A DNA stretch of 64,000 bases from positions 134,455 to 198,454 of the forward strand of contig NZ_NSKH01000024.1 of the NCBI RefSeq assembly GCF_003144095.1, given 5' to 3'. Position 1 is the stretch's first letter. Each line of letters starts with the position of its first letter. Below, in pieces: positions 53,867-62,141 of this stretch. Under the pieces are notes generated by a model, which made no database searches, was not told the origin of the DNA, and saw nothing but the letters and a program-made list of their open reading frames with translations. The stretch is from Streptomyces sp. ICBB 8177. GTDB lineage: Bacteria; Actinomycetota; Actinomycetes; Streptomycetales; Streptomycetaceae. A program made the position numbers and the translations under genes.

Positions 53867-54660
53867 ACGACGCCGCCGAATCCCGGCAAATGGGCTGGAG
53901 GGACAAGCCGCCGCCCGAGAGGGCCTGGCGGGGACGGCAGGGACGGACGAGGAAGGCGATCGTCGCCGAACAGGATCGTGCCGCGGGTGGTCGGGAGGGC
54001 CGCTATGTCAAGCGCAAAGACGGCGACTACGCGCTGGCCTCGATCACGCTGAAATTGTTGCCCAGGACTCGTCGGATCAGGGCCTATCTCCGCTGGTCGG
54101 AGGACGGGCGTTCGCCCGCCCTGTATGTCGGGGAAGTGGAGCACCTGACGCGTGCGGCGAATCTCGAACAGGCTTGGCGGATCGCCAAGGACCGGGGATT
54201 GGTTGGAGAGCGTCCTCTCCCGGAAGGGTCGTGGGCTTCATCCCCTGCCACGCGGTCAACAATGCGCGGGAACCGAGGCCGCGACACGGCACCGGAACTA
54301 CGTATCCGCTCACTGCTGCACCGCGAGGGTCTGCGCTACCGAGTATCGGCGCGGCCGCTTCCCGGGGTGCGGCGAACCGCCGACCTCGTCTTCACCCGCG
54401 CCCGTGTCGCCGTCTTCGTGGACGGGTGCTTCTGGCACGGGTGCCCCGATCACTGCCGCCCAGCACGCACGAACAGTGACTTCTGGCGCGCCAAGATCGA
54501 CGCAAACCGGGCCAGGGATGCCCAGACCGACCAGTTCCTGGCAGAGGCGGGATGGCGCGCCATCAGAATTTGGGAGCACGAGGATCCCGTACAAGCGGCG
54601 GGCCGGGTCGCCGCGGCCGTTCGCGACTTTGCGGCACGGAGTGATCACAACGTTCCGTGA
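53863..54660 (+). CDS. Vsr-like endonuclease with extra N-terminal domain
   Basis: A 265-residue protein. The C-terminal half (about residues 128-255) is very-short-patch-repair endonuclease: RSTMRGNRGRDTAPELRIRS, RRTADLVFTRARVAVFVDGC, FWHGCPDHCRP, DFWRAKIDANRARD and RIWEHE. The N-terminal 125 residues form an unassigned domain with a beta-rich part (YALASITLKLLPRTRRIRAY). Vsr cuts beside T:G mismatches from deaminated 5-methylcytosine; here it is coupled to a C5-MTase and a MORC ATPase. Confidence 0.88.
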   Translation: MNDAAESRQMGWRDKPPPERAWRGRQGRTRKAIVAEQDRAAGGREGRYVKRKDGDYALASITLKLLPRTRRIRAYLRWSEDGRSPALYVGEVEHLTRAANLEQAWRIAKDRGLVGERPLPEGSWASSPATRSTMRGNRGRDTAPELRIRSLLHREGLRYRVSARPLPGVRRTADLVFTRARVAVFVDGCFWHGCPDHCRPARTNSDFWRAKIDANRARDAQTDQFLAEAGWRAIRIWEHEDPVQAAGRVAAAVRDFAARSDHNVP

Positions 54661-54833
54661 TTCAGAAGATCGTCGATGGCGTCGGAGGCCCGGCGCAGGA
54701 CGATACGCCCGTCGCCGTCGCTGAACGCGAGCAAGTCGTCCCCAACGTTGATGCCGGCCTCGGCCAACAGCCCCAACGGTAGTTCGACGCGTCCATCGGG
54801 CTCTACGGATACCTCGGCGGGTTCACGGATCAC
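54645..54833 (-). CDS. AbrB/SpoVT-like small DNA-binding protein
   Basis: A 62-residue product from the GTG at 54833 (GGGAG nine bases upstream). The swapped-hairpin core reads AEVSVEPDGRVELPLGLLAE then AGINVGDDLLAF and GRIVLRRASD, typical of AbrB/MazE-type domains. The frame is open to a TTG at 54947. It lies opposite to the defence operon, overlapping the end of the Vsr-like gene, and could repress the downstream promoter or be half of an antitoxin pair. Confidence 0.6.
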   Translation of the reverse strand: MIREPAEVSVEPDGRVELPLGLLAEAGINVGDDLLAFSDGDGRIVLRRASDAIDDLLNHGTL

Positions 54834-55104
54834 GGGAGGAGTCTCCCAAGGACCGCCGGCGTCTGCCACCGACGCTGCGGATCGTCGGGGGACCTTGCGA
54901 TTGCGACGGTTGGCGACTGGATCCCGCAACGTGCCGTAGACCCTCAAGTGGATGGAGTGGCAGGGAACTTACCGCCGATTGTCAGTGGCGCCCTCTACCC
55001 TCTTCATCACGCGTACGGCTCTACCCGAGCCGCGCGCCGAAACGCTGCCCGCGGCAGGGCTTCCTTCGGCGTGCCCACGCGAGACGAGGACAGGGGGTCC
55101 ACCT

Positions 55105-57480
55105 ATGAAGATCACTCCTTCCGCGCGTGTGCTGCGCATGCTCGGTGAGATCGAGTTCGACGAGTGGCAGTGCATCGCGGAGCTGATCGACAACGCCTTC
55201 GACGACTTCACGGAGATCCATCGATCCGGGACCCCCTGGGCAGGCGGGTATCGCGTCAGCGTCGAGCTCCCCGACTCCGCGCAGGGCCAGCTCGTGATCA
55301 CCGACACCGGTCGCGGCATGACGTACGACCGGCTGGAGCGGGCCGTGCGGGCCGGCTGGTCGGGTAACGACATGCACGACAAGCTCGGCCTCTTCGGCAT
55401 GGGGTTCAACGTCTCGACGGCGCGGCTCGGCAAGCGCACGCGCGTCCTCACCACGCGCCAGGGCGACACCGAGTGGATCGGTGTGGAGATCGACCTGGAC
55501 CGCATCGGGGACGACTTCGAGGCCGAGGACATCACGGAGCCGAAGGCCGATCCCAACGAGCACGGCACGCGTATCGTCATCAGCCGCCTGCATCCCACGC
55601 GCGCTCGATGGCTGCAGAAGAACGGCTCGGCCCTGCGTAACATCCTGGGACAGGTCTACTCCTGGATCTTCCTGAACCGTCCGTTCGAGCTGTGGGTCGG
55701 CGGCTTCCAGGTGAAGCCTGTCCGGCACTGCCGTTGGGGAGACGACCGCTCGGTCCTCTACAACAACAAGGAGCGCATTCCCGCCTACATCGAGATCGAC
55801 CAGAAGCTGGAGAACGGTCTCGCCTGTGGTGACTGCGGACAGTGGCAGCTCACTGATCGCGACGCCTGCGAGGACTGCGGGAGCGATCGGCTCACCGTTC
55901 GTGAGCGCCGGGTGCACGGGTGGCTCGGCATCCAGCGTTACATGCACAAGCACGATTATGGAATCGACTTCCTGCGCAACGGCCGCAAGATCCTCCGCTG
56001 GGACAAGCAGCTGTTCACCTGGCGCAACCCTGACGGAGCGGTGGGCAACGAGGAGCCGGAGTATCCGGTGGACCTCGCCCACCAGGGTGGCCGCATCATC
56101 GGGGAGATCCACCTCGACCACGTCCCGGTCACGTACCAGAAGGACGCCTTCGAGTACGGCGACCGCAGCTGGCGCTCGGCCGTCGAGATCGTAAGGGGGG
56201 TCGCGCCGCTGCTGCCCCAGCGCGCGGCGAACCTTGAGTACGAGGAGAACACCAGCCCGCTCGCGCTCCTCTTCAAGGGATACCGTCGCAACGACGCCGG
56301 TCTGCGGTACCTGGTCCCGGGAGACGGCCGCAAGCCGATCCACGACGACACCCGTCGGTGGGGACATGAGTTCCACCGGGGCAACCCCGACTACCAGACC
56401 GATGAGCGCTGGTGGCAGGCGGTCGTGGACCACGAGGCGACCAAGAGCAGGGGCAAGAACGCGAAGGCGGCCGCCGTCACCCCGGGAAAGCCCGACGAGG
56501 CGGCCGTGATGGAGGCGCTTGGTTTCGACGGCGCGGAGATCGGCAGTCCGAGTTCCCCCGCGACCGATCCGGACGAGACGAAGCCCGGTGCCCAGGCGCA
56601 GCCCCCGAAGGACGGCGAGTCCGCTCCCGCCGCGCCGACCCCGGAGAAGCGTAAGGAGACGCGGCAGGAACGCGTCACGCGCTACATGGAGAACTCGACC
56701 ACCTATCCGTCCCTGAGCCGTTCCTTCGGCCACCCGCGCGTCGGCTTCGTCGAGGTCGAGGCGCGTCGGCTCACGGTGGGAAGCCTGACCGACGAGAACC
56801 TCCACCCCACTCCCGTCCTGCTGGACCAGCGCGGCGGCAACACTCTCGTGGCATTCCTCGACCTCGAGCATCCGATCTTCCAGAGGTTCGGAGCGGACCC
56901 GGCGGATCTGCTGCTCGCGGAGATCGCCGTGCTGCTCAGGGTGCAGACGAGTTCGGAGTGGAGCCACTCGGAGCTCATCGCGGCGATCCGGGCGGAGTCG
57001 CTGCCCGCCAGCGCTCTGGATGCCGAGATGATCAGTGCCGAGGCCAAGGAACTGCTGGCTGAGGTCCGTCGCCGGATGGCGTCCGAGCTGGACCGCGCCG
57101 GCGAGCCGGAGAAGGCGTTTCAGTTTCTCTCGCCCGATGAACTCACCCACACCGAGCACACCATGATCGCCAACGGCAAGGTCACCCGTACGACCGACCT
57201 CGGTGCGAGCGGTGAGTTCCTGCTGCATGTGCCCGCCCTTTTCCTGGTTCGTCTCGTCGAGTCGCTGCCGTCGCTGTTCATGGACAACCGCGTCTTCCAG
57301 GGTGTCTACGAGGGTGTCGCCTCCGCGTCCGCGCGGCGGCTCAGCCTCGCGCGCACGGTCGGTTACCTCTCCGATGTCGCGACGCAGGCGACCTACGCCG
57401 GGGCCAGCCTTCCGGACCAGCTGCTGCGGACGAGGCTGAGTATTCGTCTGCTGGCCGACGACCTCGCGGAGGAGAAGTGA
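55105..57480 (+). CDS. MORC/MutL-like GHKL ATPase of a restriction-type system
   Basis: A 791-residue protein. The GHKL ATPase domain has the N-box CIAELIDNAFDDF, DTGRGMTYDR and GLFGMGFNVSTARLG. An S5-like domain follows, with a zinc-knuckle pair CGDCGQW and CEDCGSDRL (about residues 238-260), then a charged linker (about 450-525) and a helical C-terminal region. Bacterial MORC homologues encoded with C5-MTases and Vsr are thought to remodel or loop DNA. AGGGGG lies eight bases before the ATG at 55105. The stop overlaps the helicase start (GTGA). Confidence 0.88.
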   Translation: MKITPSARVLRMLGEIEFDEWQCIAELIDNAFDDFTEIHRSGTPWAGGYRVSVELPDSAQGQLVITDTGRGMTYDRLERAVRAGWSGNDMHDKLGLFGMGFNVSTARLGKRTRVLTTRQGDTEWIGVEIDLDRIGDDFEAEDITEPKADPNEHGTRIVISRLHPTRARWLQKNGSALRNILGQVYSWIFLNRPFELWVGGFQVKPVRHCRWGDDRSVLYNNKERIPAYIEIDQKLENGLACGDCGQWQLTDRDACEDCGSDRLTVRERRVHGWLGIQRYMHKHDYGIDFLRNGRKILRWDKQLFTWRNPDGAVGNEEPEYPVDLAHQGGRIIGEIHLDHVPVTYQKDAFEYGDRSWRSAVEIVRGVAPLLPQRAANLEYEENTSPLALLFKGYRRNDAGLRYLVPGDGRKPIHDDTRRWGHEFHRGNPDYQTDERWWQAVVDHEATKSRGKNAKAAAVTPGKPDEAAVMEALGFDGAEIGSPSSPATDPDETKPGAQAQPPKDGESAPAAPTPEKRKETRQERVTRYMENSTTYPSLSRSFGHPRVGFVEVEARRLTVGSLTDENLHPTPVLLDQRGGNTLVAFLDLEHPIFQRFGADPADLLLAEIAVLLRVQTSSEWSHSELIAAIRAESLPASALDAEMISAEAKELLAEVRRRMASELDRAGEPEKAFQFLSPDELTHTEHTMIANGKVTRTTDLGASGEFLLHVPALFLVRLVESLPSLFMDNRVFQGVYEGVASASARRLSLARTVGYLSDVATQATYAGASLPDQLLRTRLSIRLLADDLAEEK

Positions 57481-59147
57481 GCGCCGTCTTCCTCTCGGCG
57501 GACGAGTTGCTGAGGGGAGGGCCAGCGGGTCTCACGCATGCCGTCGAACGGGCCCTCTGGTACCTCGGCTTCAACGACGTGCGTGTCATCGACGGCGCCG
57601 GCGACCAGGGCGCGGATCTCTTGGCGGTACGCGGTCGGGAGCAGTGGGTCTTCCAGTGCAAGTGGAAGGCTGGAGGGAAGGTCGACCGGAGCGGTGTCGA
57701 CGACCTTGAGCGCGCGCGTACGCGCTACCGCGCGGACAAGGCCATCCTGGTCACCAACACCGACATCAACGCGGCGGCGGAGGCCCGCCGCGTGGCGCTC
57801 AACGGAGTCGGCGTGCCGATCACCGTCTGGCACGGGGCGACCCTGCGGTCGATCGGGGACCGCATGCCCGAGACCGTTCCCGCGAAGTACGCCCTGCGCC
57901 CGTACCAGGCCGAGGCGGCGGACGCGGTGGTCCGGGACCTCGACGCCAACAGCACCGCGCTGCTCGTCCTCGCGACGGGTCTGGGGAAGACGGTGGTGGG
58001 CGGGGAGATCATCAGCCGTCACCTCAAGACCAATCCGAACGCCAGGATTCTCGTCGTCGCGCACATGAAGGACCTCGTCGCGCAGCTCGAGAAGGCGATG
58101 TGGCGGCACATCCCCAAGTACGTTCCCACGCGCCTGCTCACGGGAGAAAGCCGACCCGAAAGCCTCGACGGAGTCGTGGTCGGAACGGTCGAGTCCGTTC
58201 TCAGTGCCGTACGCGTGGGCTACCGACCCGACCTCATCATGATCGATGAGACGCATCACGTGGCCGAGACCGGCAGGTTTGCGGAATTGCTCGACCTGTG
58301 TGGGAATGCTGAGCAGTTCGGCGTGACGGCGACACCCTGGCGCGGCGACAAGTTCGACATCACCTCCCGCTTCGGATATCCGAGCTTCAAGATGGGCATC
58401 GCGGAGGGTATGGCCGCCGGCTTCCTCTCCGCTGTCGACTACCGGCTGTACGTCGACAACGTCGACTGGAACGTCGTCCGGGACGCCAGCGTGCACGGTC
58501 AGTCGATCAAGGACCTCAACAAGTCCCTGTTCCTGCCGCAGCGCGACGAGGAGATCATCGAGCACTTCCGTGAGGCGTGGCGGACCACGACGGAACCGAG
58601 GGCCATCGTCTTCTGTCAGACCATCGAGCACGCCGAGCACATGGCCCGGTTGTTCGCCTCGTCCGACGCGGCGTGGGCCAACGCGTCCTTCCTGCACAGC
58701 GCACTCCCGCGGCAGCGACGCCAGGTCCTGCTGAACGAGTTCCGGCTCGGCCGGGTGCCGGTGATCACGTGTGTCGATGTCTTCAACGAGGGTGTCGACG
58801 TCCCGGACGTGAACCTCATCGCCTTCCTGCGGGTCACACACAGCCGGCGGATCTTCGTCCAGCAACTCGGCCGCGGACTCCGACTCAGCCCTGGCAAGGA
58901 GGCCCTGAGGGTCCTCGACTTCGTGACCGACATCCGCAGGGTGGCGGCGACCTTGGACCTCCGGCGATCGCTGGAGGCCCAGGAGAGCGAGCACCTGCGC
59001 GTACGAATGCCGCACGCCTCCCGTATCCAATTCAGCGACGAGACCGTCGGGTCGCTGATGGACCACTGGATCCAGGACGCGGCGGACCTTGAGACCAAGG
59101 CGGACGAGGTTCGCCTTCAGTTCCCTCTGACGACTGGAATCGAATGA
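57477..59147 (+). CDS. Mrr-like nuclease / SF2 helicase fusion
   Basis: A 556-residue protein. The N-terminal 110 residues are a restriction-endonuclease-like domain with GDQGADLLAVRGREQWVFQC, giving the D...QxK catalytic pattern of Mrr. A superfamily 2 helicase follows: motif I ATGLGKT, motif II DETHH, motif III TATPWRG, and motif VI QQLGRGLR. It is coupled to the MORC gene upstream and to the next gene by four-base overlaps. It probably translocates on and cuts unmodified or invading DNA. Confidence 0.9.
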   Translation: MSAVFLSADELLRGGPAGLTHAVERALWYLGFNDVRVIDGAGDQGADLLAVRGREQWVFQCKWKAGGKVDRSGVDDLERARTRYRADKAILVTNTDINAAAEARRVALNGVGVPITVWHGATLRSIGDRMPETVPAKYALRPYQAEAADAVVRDLDANSTALLVLATGLGKTVVGGEIISRHLKTNPNARILVVAHMKDLVAQLEKAMWRHIPKYVPTRLLTGESRPESLDGVVVGTVESVLSAVRVGYRPDLIMIDETHHVAETGRFAELLDLCGNAEQFGVTATPWRGDKFDITSRFGYPSFKMGIAEGMAAGFLSAVDYRLYVDNVDWNVVRDASVHGQSIKDLNKSLFLPQRDEEIIEHFREAWRTTTEPRAIVFCQTIEHAEHMARLFASSDAAWANASFLHSALPRQRRQVLLNEFRLGRVPVITCVDVFNEGVDVPDVNLIAFLRVTHSRRIFVQQLGRGLRLSPGKEALRVLDFVTDIRRVAATLDLRRSLEAQESEHLRVRMPHASRIQFSDETVGSLMDHWIQDAADLETKADEVRLQFPLTTGIE

Positions 59148-59743
59148 CCAAGTACGCGATCCCCTCGGACCTGGAAGAAGAGGTCGTGCGTCTCCTCTAC
59201 AGGCGGGCCGCCGACCTCAACTGGACCTATCTCACGGACACCGAGCGCACCCGTCACTATCAGGCGTGGACCTCCGACCCCGAGGTGGGAGGACGGCTCC
59301 TCCCGTTCATCGGGAAGCCGGAGAACGTCCGGCCGTGGCTCAAGGACAGGCCCATGAAGGAGTACATCCGGGCGACTTACGGGGTGGGCAAGTGGGCTCC
59401 GCTCGTGGTCAAGCCGGCCACTCCGGTCAGCGCTCTCGTCGACAAGGCCCTCGGTCACGGCTGGAACGTCGACCTTGAGACGCTCGACATCAAGCCGCTT
59501 TGCGTGACGATTCGCCACGAGGAGGACGAGGAGATGGAGCGGCGCTTCGCCTGGGCGCCCATGCGCGACTTCAAGCATCTCGCGTGGGCGGCCATCGCGT
59601 CGCAGGCCGGCGGCGACCCCCTGCCGTGGGTCATCTGCACGGTGGACTCATTCGTTCGGAAGATCACCCCGGAGCAGAAGGCGACCAACGAGCGGATCGC
59701 GAAGCGGCTTGGTCTGATCAGCGCGCACGTCACCGATGGCTGA
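59144..59743 (+). CDS. unknown protein of the MORC/Vsr cluster
   Basis: A 199-residue protein starting MTKYAIPSDLEEEVVRLLYR with RAADLNWTYLTDTERTRHYQ. No family recognised. It looks globular and mixed alpha/beta, with a conserved-looking WAPMRDFKHLAWAAIASQAG. The ATG overlaps the helicase stop, so it is a fixed part of the operon, and could be a specificity or adaptor subunit. Confidence 0.72.
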   Translation: MTKYAIPSDLEEEVVRLLYRRAADLNWTYLTDTERTRHYQAWTSDPEVGGRLLPFIGKPENVRPWLKDRPMKEYIRATYGVGKWAPLVVKPATPVSALVDKALGHGWNVDLETLDIKPLCVTIRHEEDEEMERRFAWAPMRDFKHLAWAAIASQAGGDPLPWVICTVDSFVRKITPEQKATNERIAKRLGLISAHVTDG

Positions 59744-59756
59744 ACGGGGCTCCGCC

Positions 59757-61124
59757 ATGACGAGGGACGACGACTGGCTTCAAGCTGCTTTCGGTGCGCT
59801 TCCTGCCCGGTCACGTCGCATGATCGAGGATCGCGCCGACGGGAAGACCCTCGGAAGTATCGGGCAGGAGCATGAGGTGAGCCGCGAACGGGTCCGCCAG
59901 TTGCTCCTGAAGGCGCAGGAGCATCTCTGTCTTGTCGCCGACGCCTTCGTGGATGACTGGCGTGATCGGCTCACCACCCTCACCGAGCGCTCGGCCGTGC
60001 CCCAGTCCGAGGTGTCGGCGTTGTTGGGCGTACGTGACCAGGTGGCCGTGGAGCCTCTTGTCGAAGCGGTCGGGGCTGAGCACCCATTGACGTGGGCTGG
60101 TCGTCTGCGCGGCTGGTGGACCCGCAGCCCTGGCGCACTGGAAGTGCTGATTCGGCGAGGAGTGGAGGAGGCGCCGCTGCGTGGGGAGGACGTAGCGGTG
60201 ACCTTCGCGGCTGCCGGAGTACCGGACGAGGTCCCCTTGCTGGATCTGCTCGGACATCCGGATAGCCCTCTGGTGCCTGGCTTCGGGGGAACTTGGCTGC
60301 GCCGTCGCGCCCGCGGAAGGGACGCGGCCTACCTCTTCCTCCTGGCGAATGGCGAACCCTGCCGCGCGGAGGAGTTGCTGGCGCCGACTGGGATCAGGCG
60401 GAAGTCCGCTGTCGCCGAGGCGCTCAGGCGGGACGAGAGGTTCGTGCAGCTCCGTCTGGAGGGTAAGTGGGCGCTGGCCGAATGGCCTCACCTGAATGTC
60501 ACTCCGTACCCGAACGCCATGGAGGCCCTCGTCGCTGTGCTGACCGAACTGGGGCCGCTACCCAAGGACGCACTCTTCGTGAAGGTCGGCGAGCGCTACC
60601 CGGTGACCCTGTGGCGCCTGCACCAATGCCTGCTGGACGACAGGGTGGGCATCACGGAGGATGGCTTGATCGAGCTGGTCGCGCGAGGTGCTACCCCAAT
60701 CGAGGAGAGCGAGCCGGCACGGCCGGCGAGGATGGCCGTCGATCCTGCGGGAAACGTCTTCGGCGTCCGACTCACGGTGGACAAGGACATCCTTCGGGGT
60801 AGCGGCGTCGTCGTCAGCAGCTGGCTCACATGGCAGCTCGGAATGCGACAGGCCCCTATGGTCAGGACCTTCTCCATCGCCGGTCACCCCACACCGATCG
60901 TCCTCAAGCGGGCGACGAGCGCGGCCCAGATCTCCAGCCTGCGGGTGCTGGTGAAGGAGAACGGAATGGTGGGCGGCTGCGAATTCGTCCTCTTCCTCCG
61001 CACGGACGACTCGACGGCCCGCATCGAGCACGCGTGCACCCAACACATCTGCCCTGCGGCGATCGGGTCTGCCAGGACAGATGTGAGACCGCCGGGCGAC
61101 TCCGCTCTTGAGCTGTCGCCGTAG
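59757..61124 (+). CDS. sigma-region-4-like HTH protein of the defence cluster
   Basis: A 455-residue protein. The first 60 residues resemble sigma-70 region 4: FGALPARSRRMIEDRADGKT then LGSIGQEHEVSRERVRQLLL. No region 2 is present, so it is not a complete sigma factor. The middle has winged-helix-like repeats (LLANGEPCRAEELLAPTGIR; LGPLPKDALFVKVGERYP). The C-terminal domain is unassigned. ATG 59757 is used; ATG 59736 is in frame and overlaps the preceding stop. It could be a DNA-sensing or transcriptional partner of the system. Confidence 0.75.
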   Translation: MTRDDDWLQAAFGALPARSRRMIEDRADGKTLGSIGQEHEVSRERVRQLLLKAQEHLCLVADAFVDDWRDRLTTLTERSAVPQSEVSALLGVRDQVAVEPLVEAVGAEHPLTWAGRLRGWWTRSPGALEVLIRRGVEEAPLRGEDVAVTFAAAGVPDEVPLLDLLGHPDSPLVPGFGGTWLRRRARGRDAAYLFLLANGEPCRAEELLAPTGIRRKSAVAEALRRDERFVQLRLEGKWALAEWPHLNVTPYPNAMEALVAVLTELGPLPKDALFVKVGERYPVTLWRLHQCLLDDRVGITEDGLIELVARGATPIEESEPARPARMAVDPAGNVFGVRLTVDKDILRGSGVVVSSWLTWQLGMRQAPMVRTFSIAGHPTPIVLKRATSAAQISSLRVLVKENGMVGGCEFVLFLRTDDSTARIEHACTQHICPAAIGSARTDVRPPGDSALELSP

Positions 61125-61325
61125 GAGTTCGGTGAACCCCTGACGAGGGGCCGCATGGGGCAACGGGAGAAACGATGTTGGCGGCCGTGCGGGTTAGGCT
61201 CTTCCTCTCGGGAGCCCGGGGGGTCGGGCTCCGCTGCAACAGGCTGTCAAACGTCCAGCGAGTTAGCGGACAGGATGGCACGGACCGGGTCTGGCTGGCA
61301 CTGAGGCAGTCGACGGGACTCACCC

Positions 61326-61344
61326 TGGGAGCCATCTGGGAGCC
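61326..61344. repeat. arm-type TGGGAGCC pair near attR
   Basis: TGGGAGCC at 61326 and 61337, the same 11-bp period as the pair near attL. The surrounding 61125-61450 stretch contains no gene I can support. Confidence 0.5.
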
Positions 61345-61450
61345 GACCCGCTCCCCCGAGCCCCCTCTAAGCCACGTGGCACCAACCGATGCCACCCTTC
61401 CGACCTGCGGAAACGCCATCGAAGCTGGCAGGCTCACCAACCGAACCTCA

Positions 61451-61493
61451 TTCGGGACGAAGAGGCCGTGGGTTCAAATCCCGCCACCCCGAC
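61451..61493 (+). repeat. attR, right copy of tRNA-Pro 3' end
   Basis: Exact 43-bp copy of 33861-33903. Only the 3' part of the tRNA is present and the bases before it (CCGAACCTCA) do not match a tRNA, so this is not a second gene. Sequence to its right should be the original downstream flank of the tRNA. Confidence 0.9.
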
Positions 61494-61507
61494 CAGTGAA
61501 ACACCGC

Positions 61508-61545
61508 ATCAGGGCCACATACCCACGTGGGTATGTGGCCCTGAT
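61508..61545 (+). terminator. displaced native tRNA-Pro terminator
   Basis: Perfect 38-bp palindrome (19-bp arms ATCAGGGCCACATACCCAC and its complement, no spacer), starting 14 bases after the tRNA-end copy. Confidence 0.75.
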
Positions 61546-61634
61546 CCGTTCTGCGTGACCCATGGAGTGACGACCCAACCACCGGCCGACCCCGACGATC
61601 TCCTCGATGGATCGGGGGAGCTCCCGCGGGAGAC

Positions 61635-62030
61635 TCACGAGGCCCAGAACGCGTCCTCGGCTTCCTGATCAGCCTGGTACTCCCGGAACTCGACGGCCCG
61701 TCCGCCGACCACACGCCACACATGGACCTCCGATGCGGACCAGGACTCACCGTGCCGCTCGGCTGACACCTTGCTGAGGACGACGACGCGTTCCCCGGCG
61801 GCGAGGATCTCCTCGGCTTCGACCTTGAGGGTCCCGCCGGAGAGCTCCTGGCAGAGGCCGAAGAACTTCAGGACCTCGTCAGGGCCGTGATAGTCGCCGG
61901 ACAAGGGGCTCCGGCCAGGGACGTGCCAGGTGATGTCGGAGTCGAAGACCTGCAGGACGGCCGACAGGTCACCCGCAGCGAAGGCGCGATACCCCTCGCC
62001 GATCAGTTCCGCGTTCGATGGGGTCTGCAT
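61635..62030 (-). CDS. SnoaL-like / NTF2-fold protein
   Basis: A 131-residue protein of the SnoaL-like ketosteroid-isomerase fold: AELIGEGYRAFAAGDLSAVL, then FDSDITWHVPGRSPLSGDYH and a C-terminal strand VHVWRVVGGRAVEFREYQAD. Such proteins bind small hydrophobic ligands or act as isomerases. GAGGA precedes the ATG. It follows a hydrolase in the same direction by about 110 bp. Confidence 0.85.
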   Translation of the reverse strand: MQTPSNAELIGEGYRAFAAGDLSAVLQVFDSDITWHVPGRSPLSGDYHGPDEVLKFFGLCQELSGGTLKVEAEEILAAGERVVVLSKVSAERHGESWSASEVHVWRVVGGRAVEFREYQADQEAEDAFWAS

Positions 62031-62141
62031 GGTGGTTCCTCGCCTTTCAGCGTCTGGATGTCAGGTGGCCTTCAAACCCACGCGGGGAGGCGCGACGACG
62101 GCCGCCCCGCGGACGGGACGGAGTCCCGCGAGGTGCCCACG

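Larger units (their letters stand above)
33861..61493. mobile_element. 27.6-kb genomic island in tRNA-Pro
   Basis: Bounded by 43-bp direct repeats of the tRNA-Pro 3' end. The contents differ sharply from the housekeeping flanks: an insertion sequence, gene remnants, a biosynthetic operon and a restriction-type defence cluster. Third-position GC is visibly lower in parts, for example at 34164-35153 and 52517-61124. No integrase, excisionase or conjugation gene is present, so the element looks immobilised or dependent on an integrase in trans. Confidence 0.88.

Noticed and set aside
59757-61124. Functional alternative sigma factor
   Set aside because: Only a region-4-like segment is visible; there is no region 2 for promoter melting or core binding.
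61451-61493. Possible second tRNA-Pro gene
   Set aside because: Only the anticodon-loop-to-3'-end half is present; no D-arm or 5' acceptor strand precedes it, so it is the attR copy.
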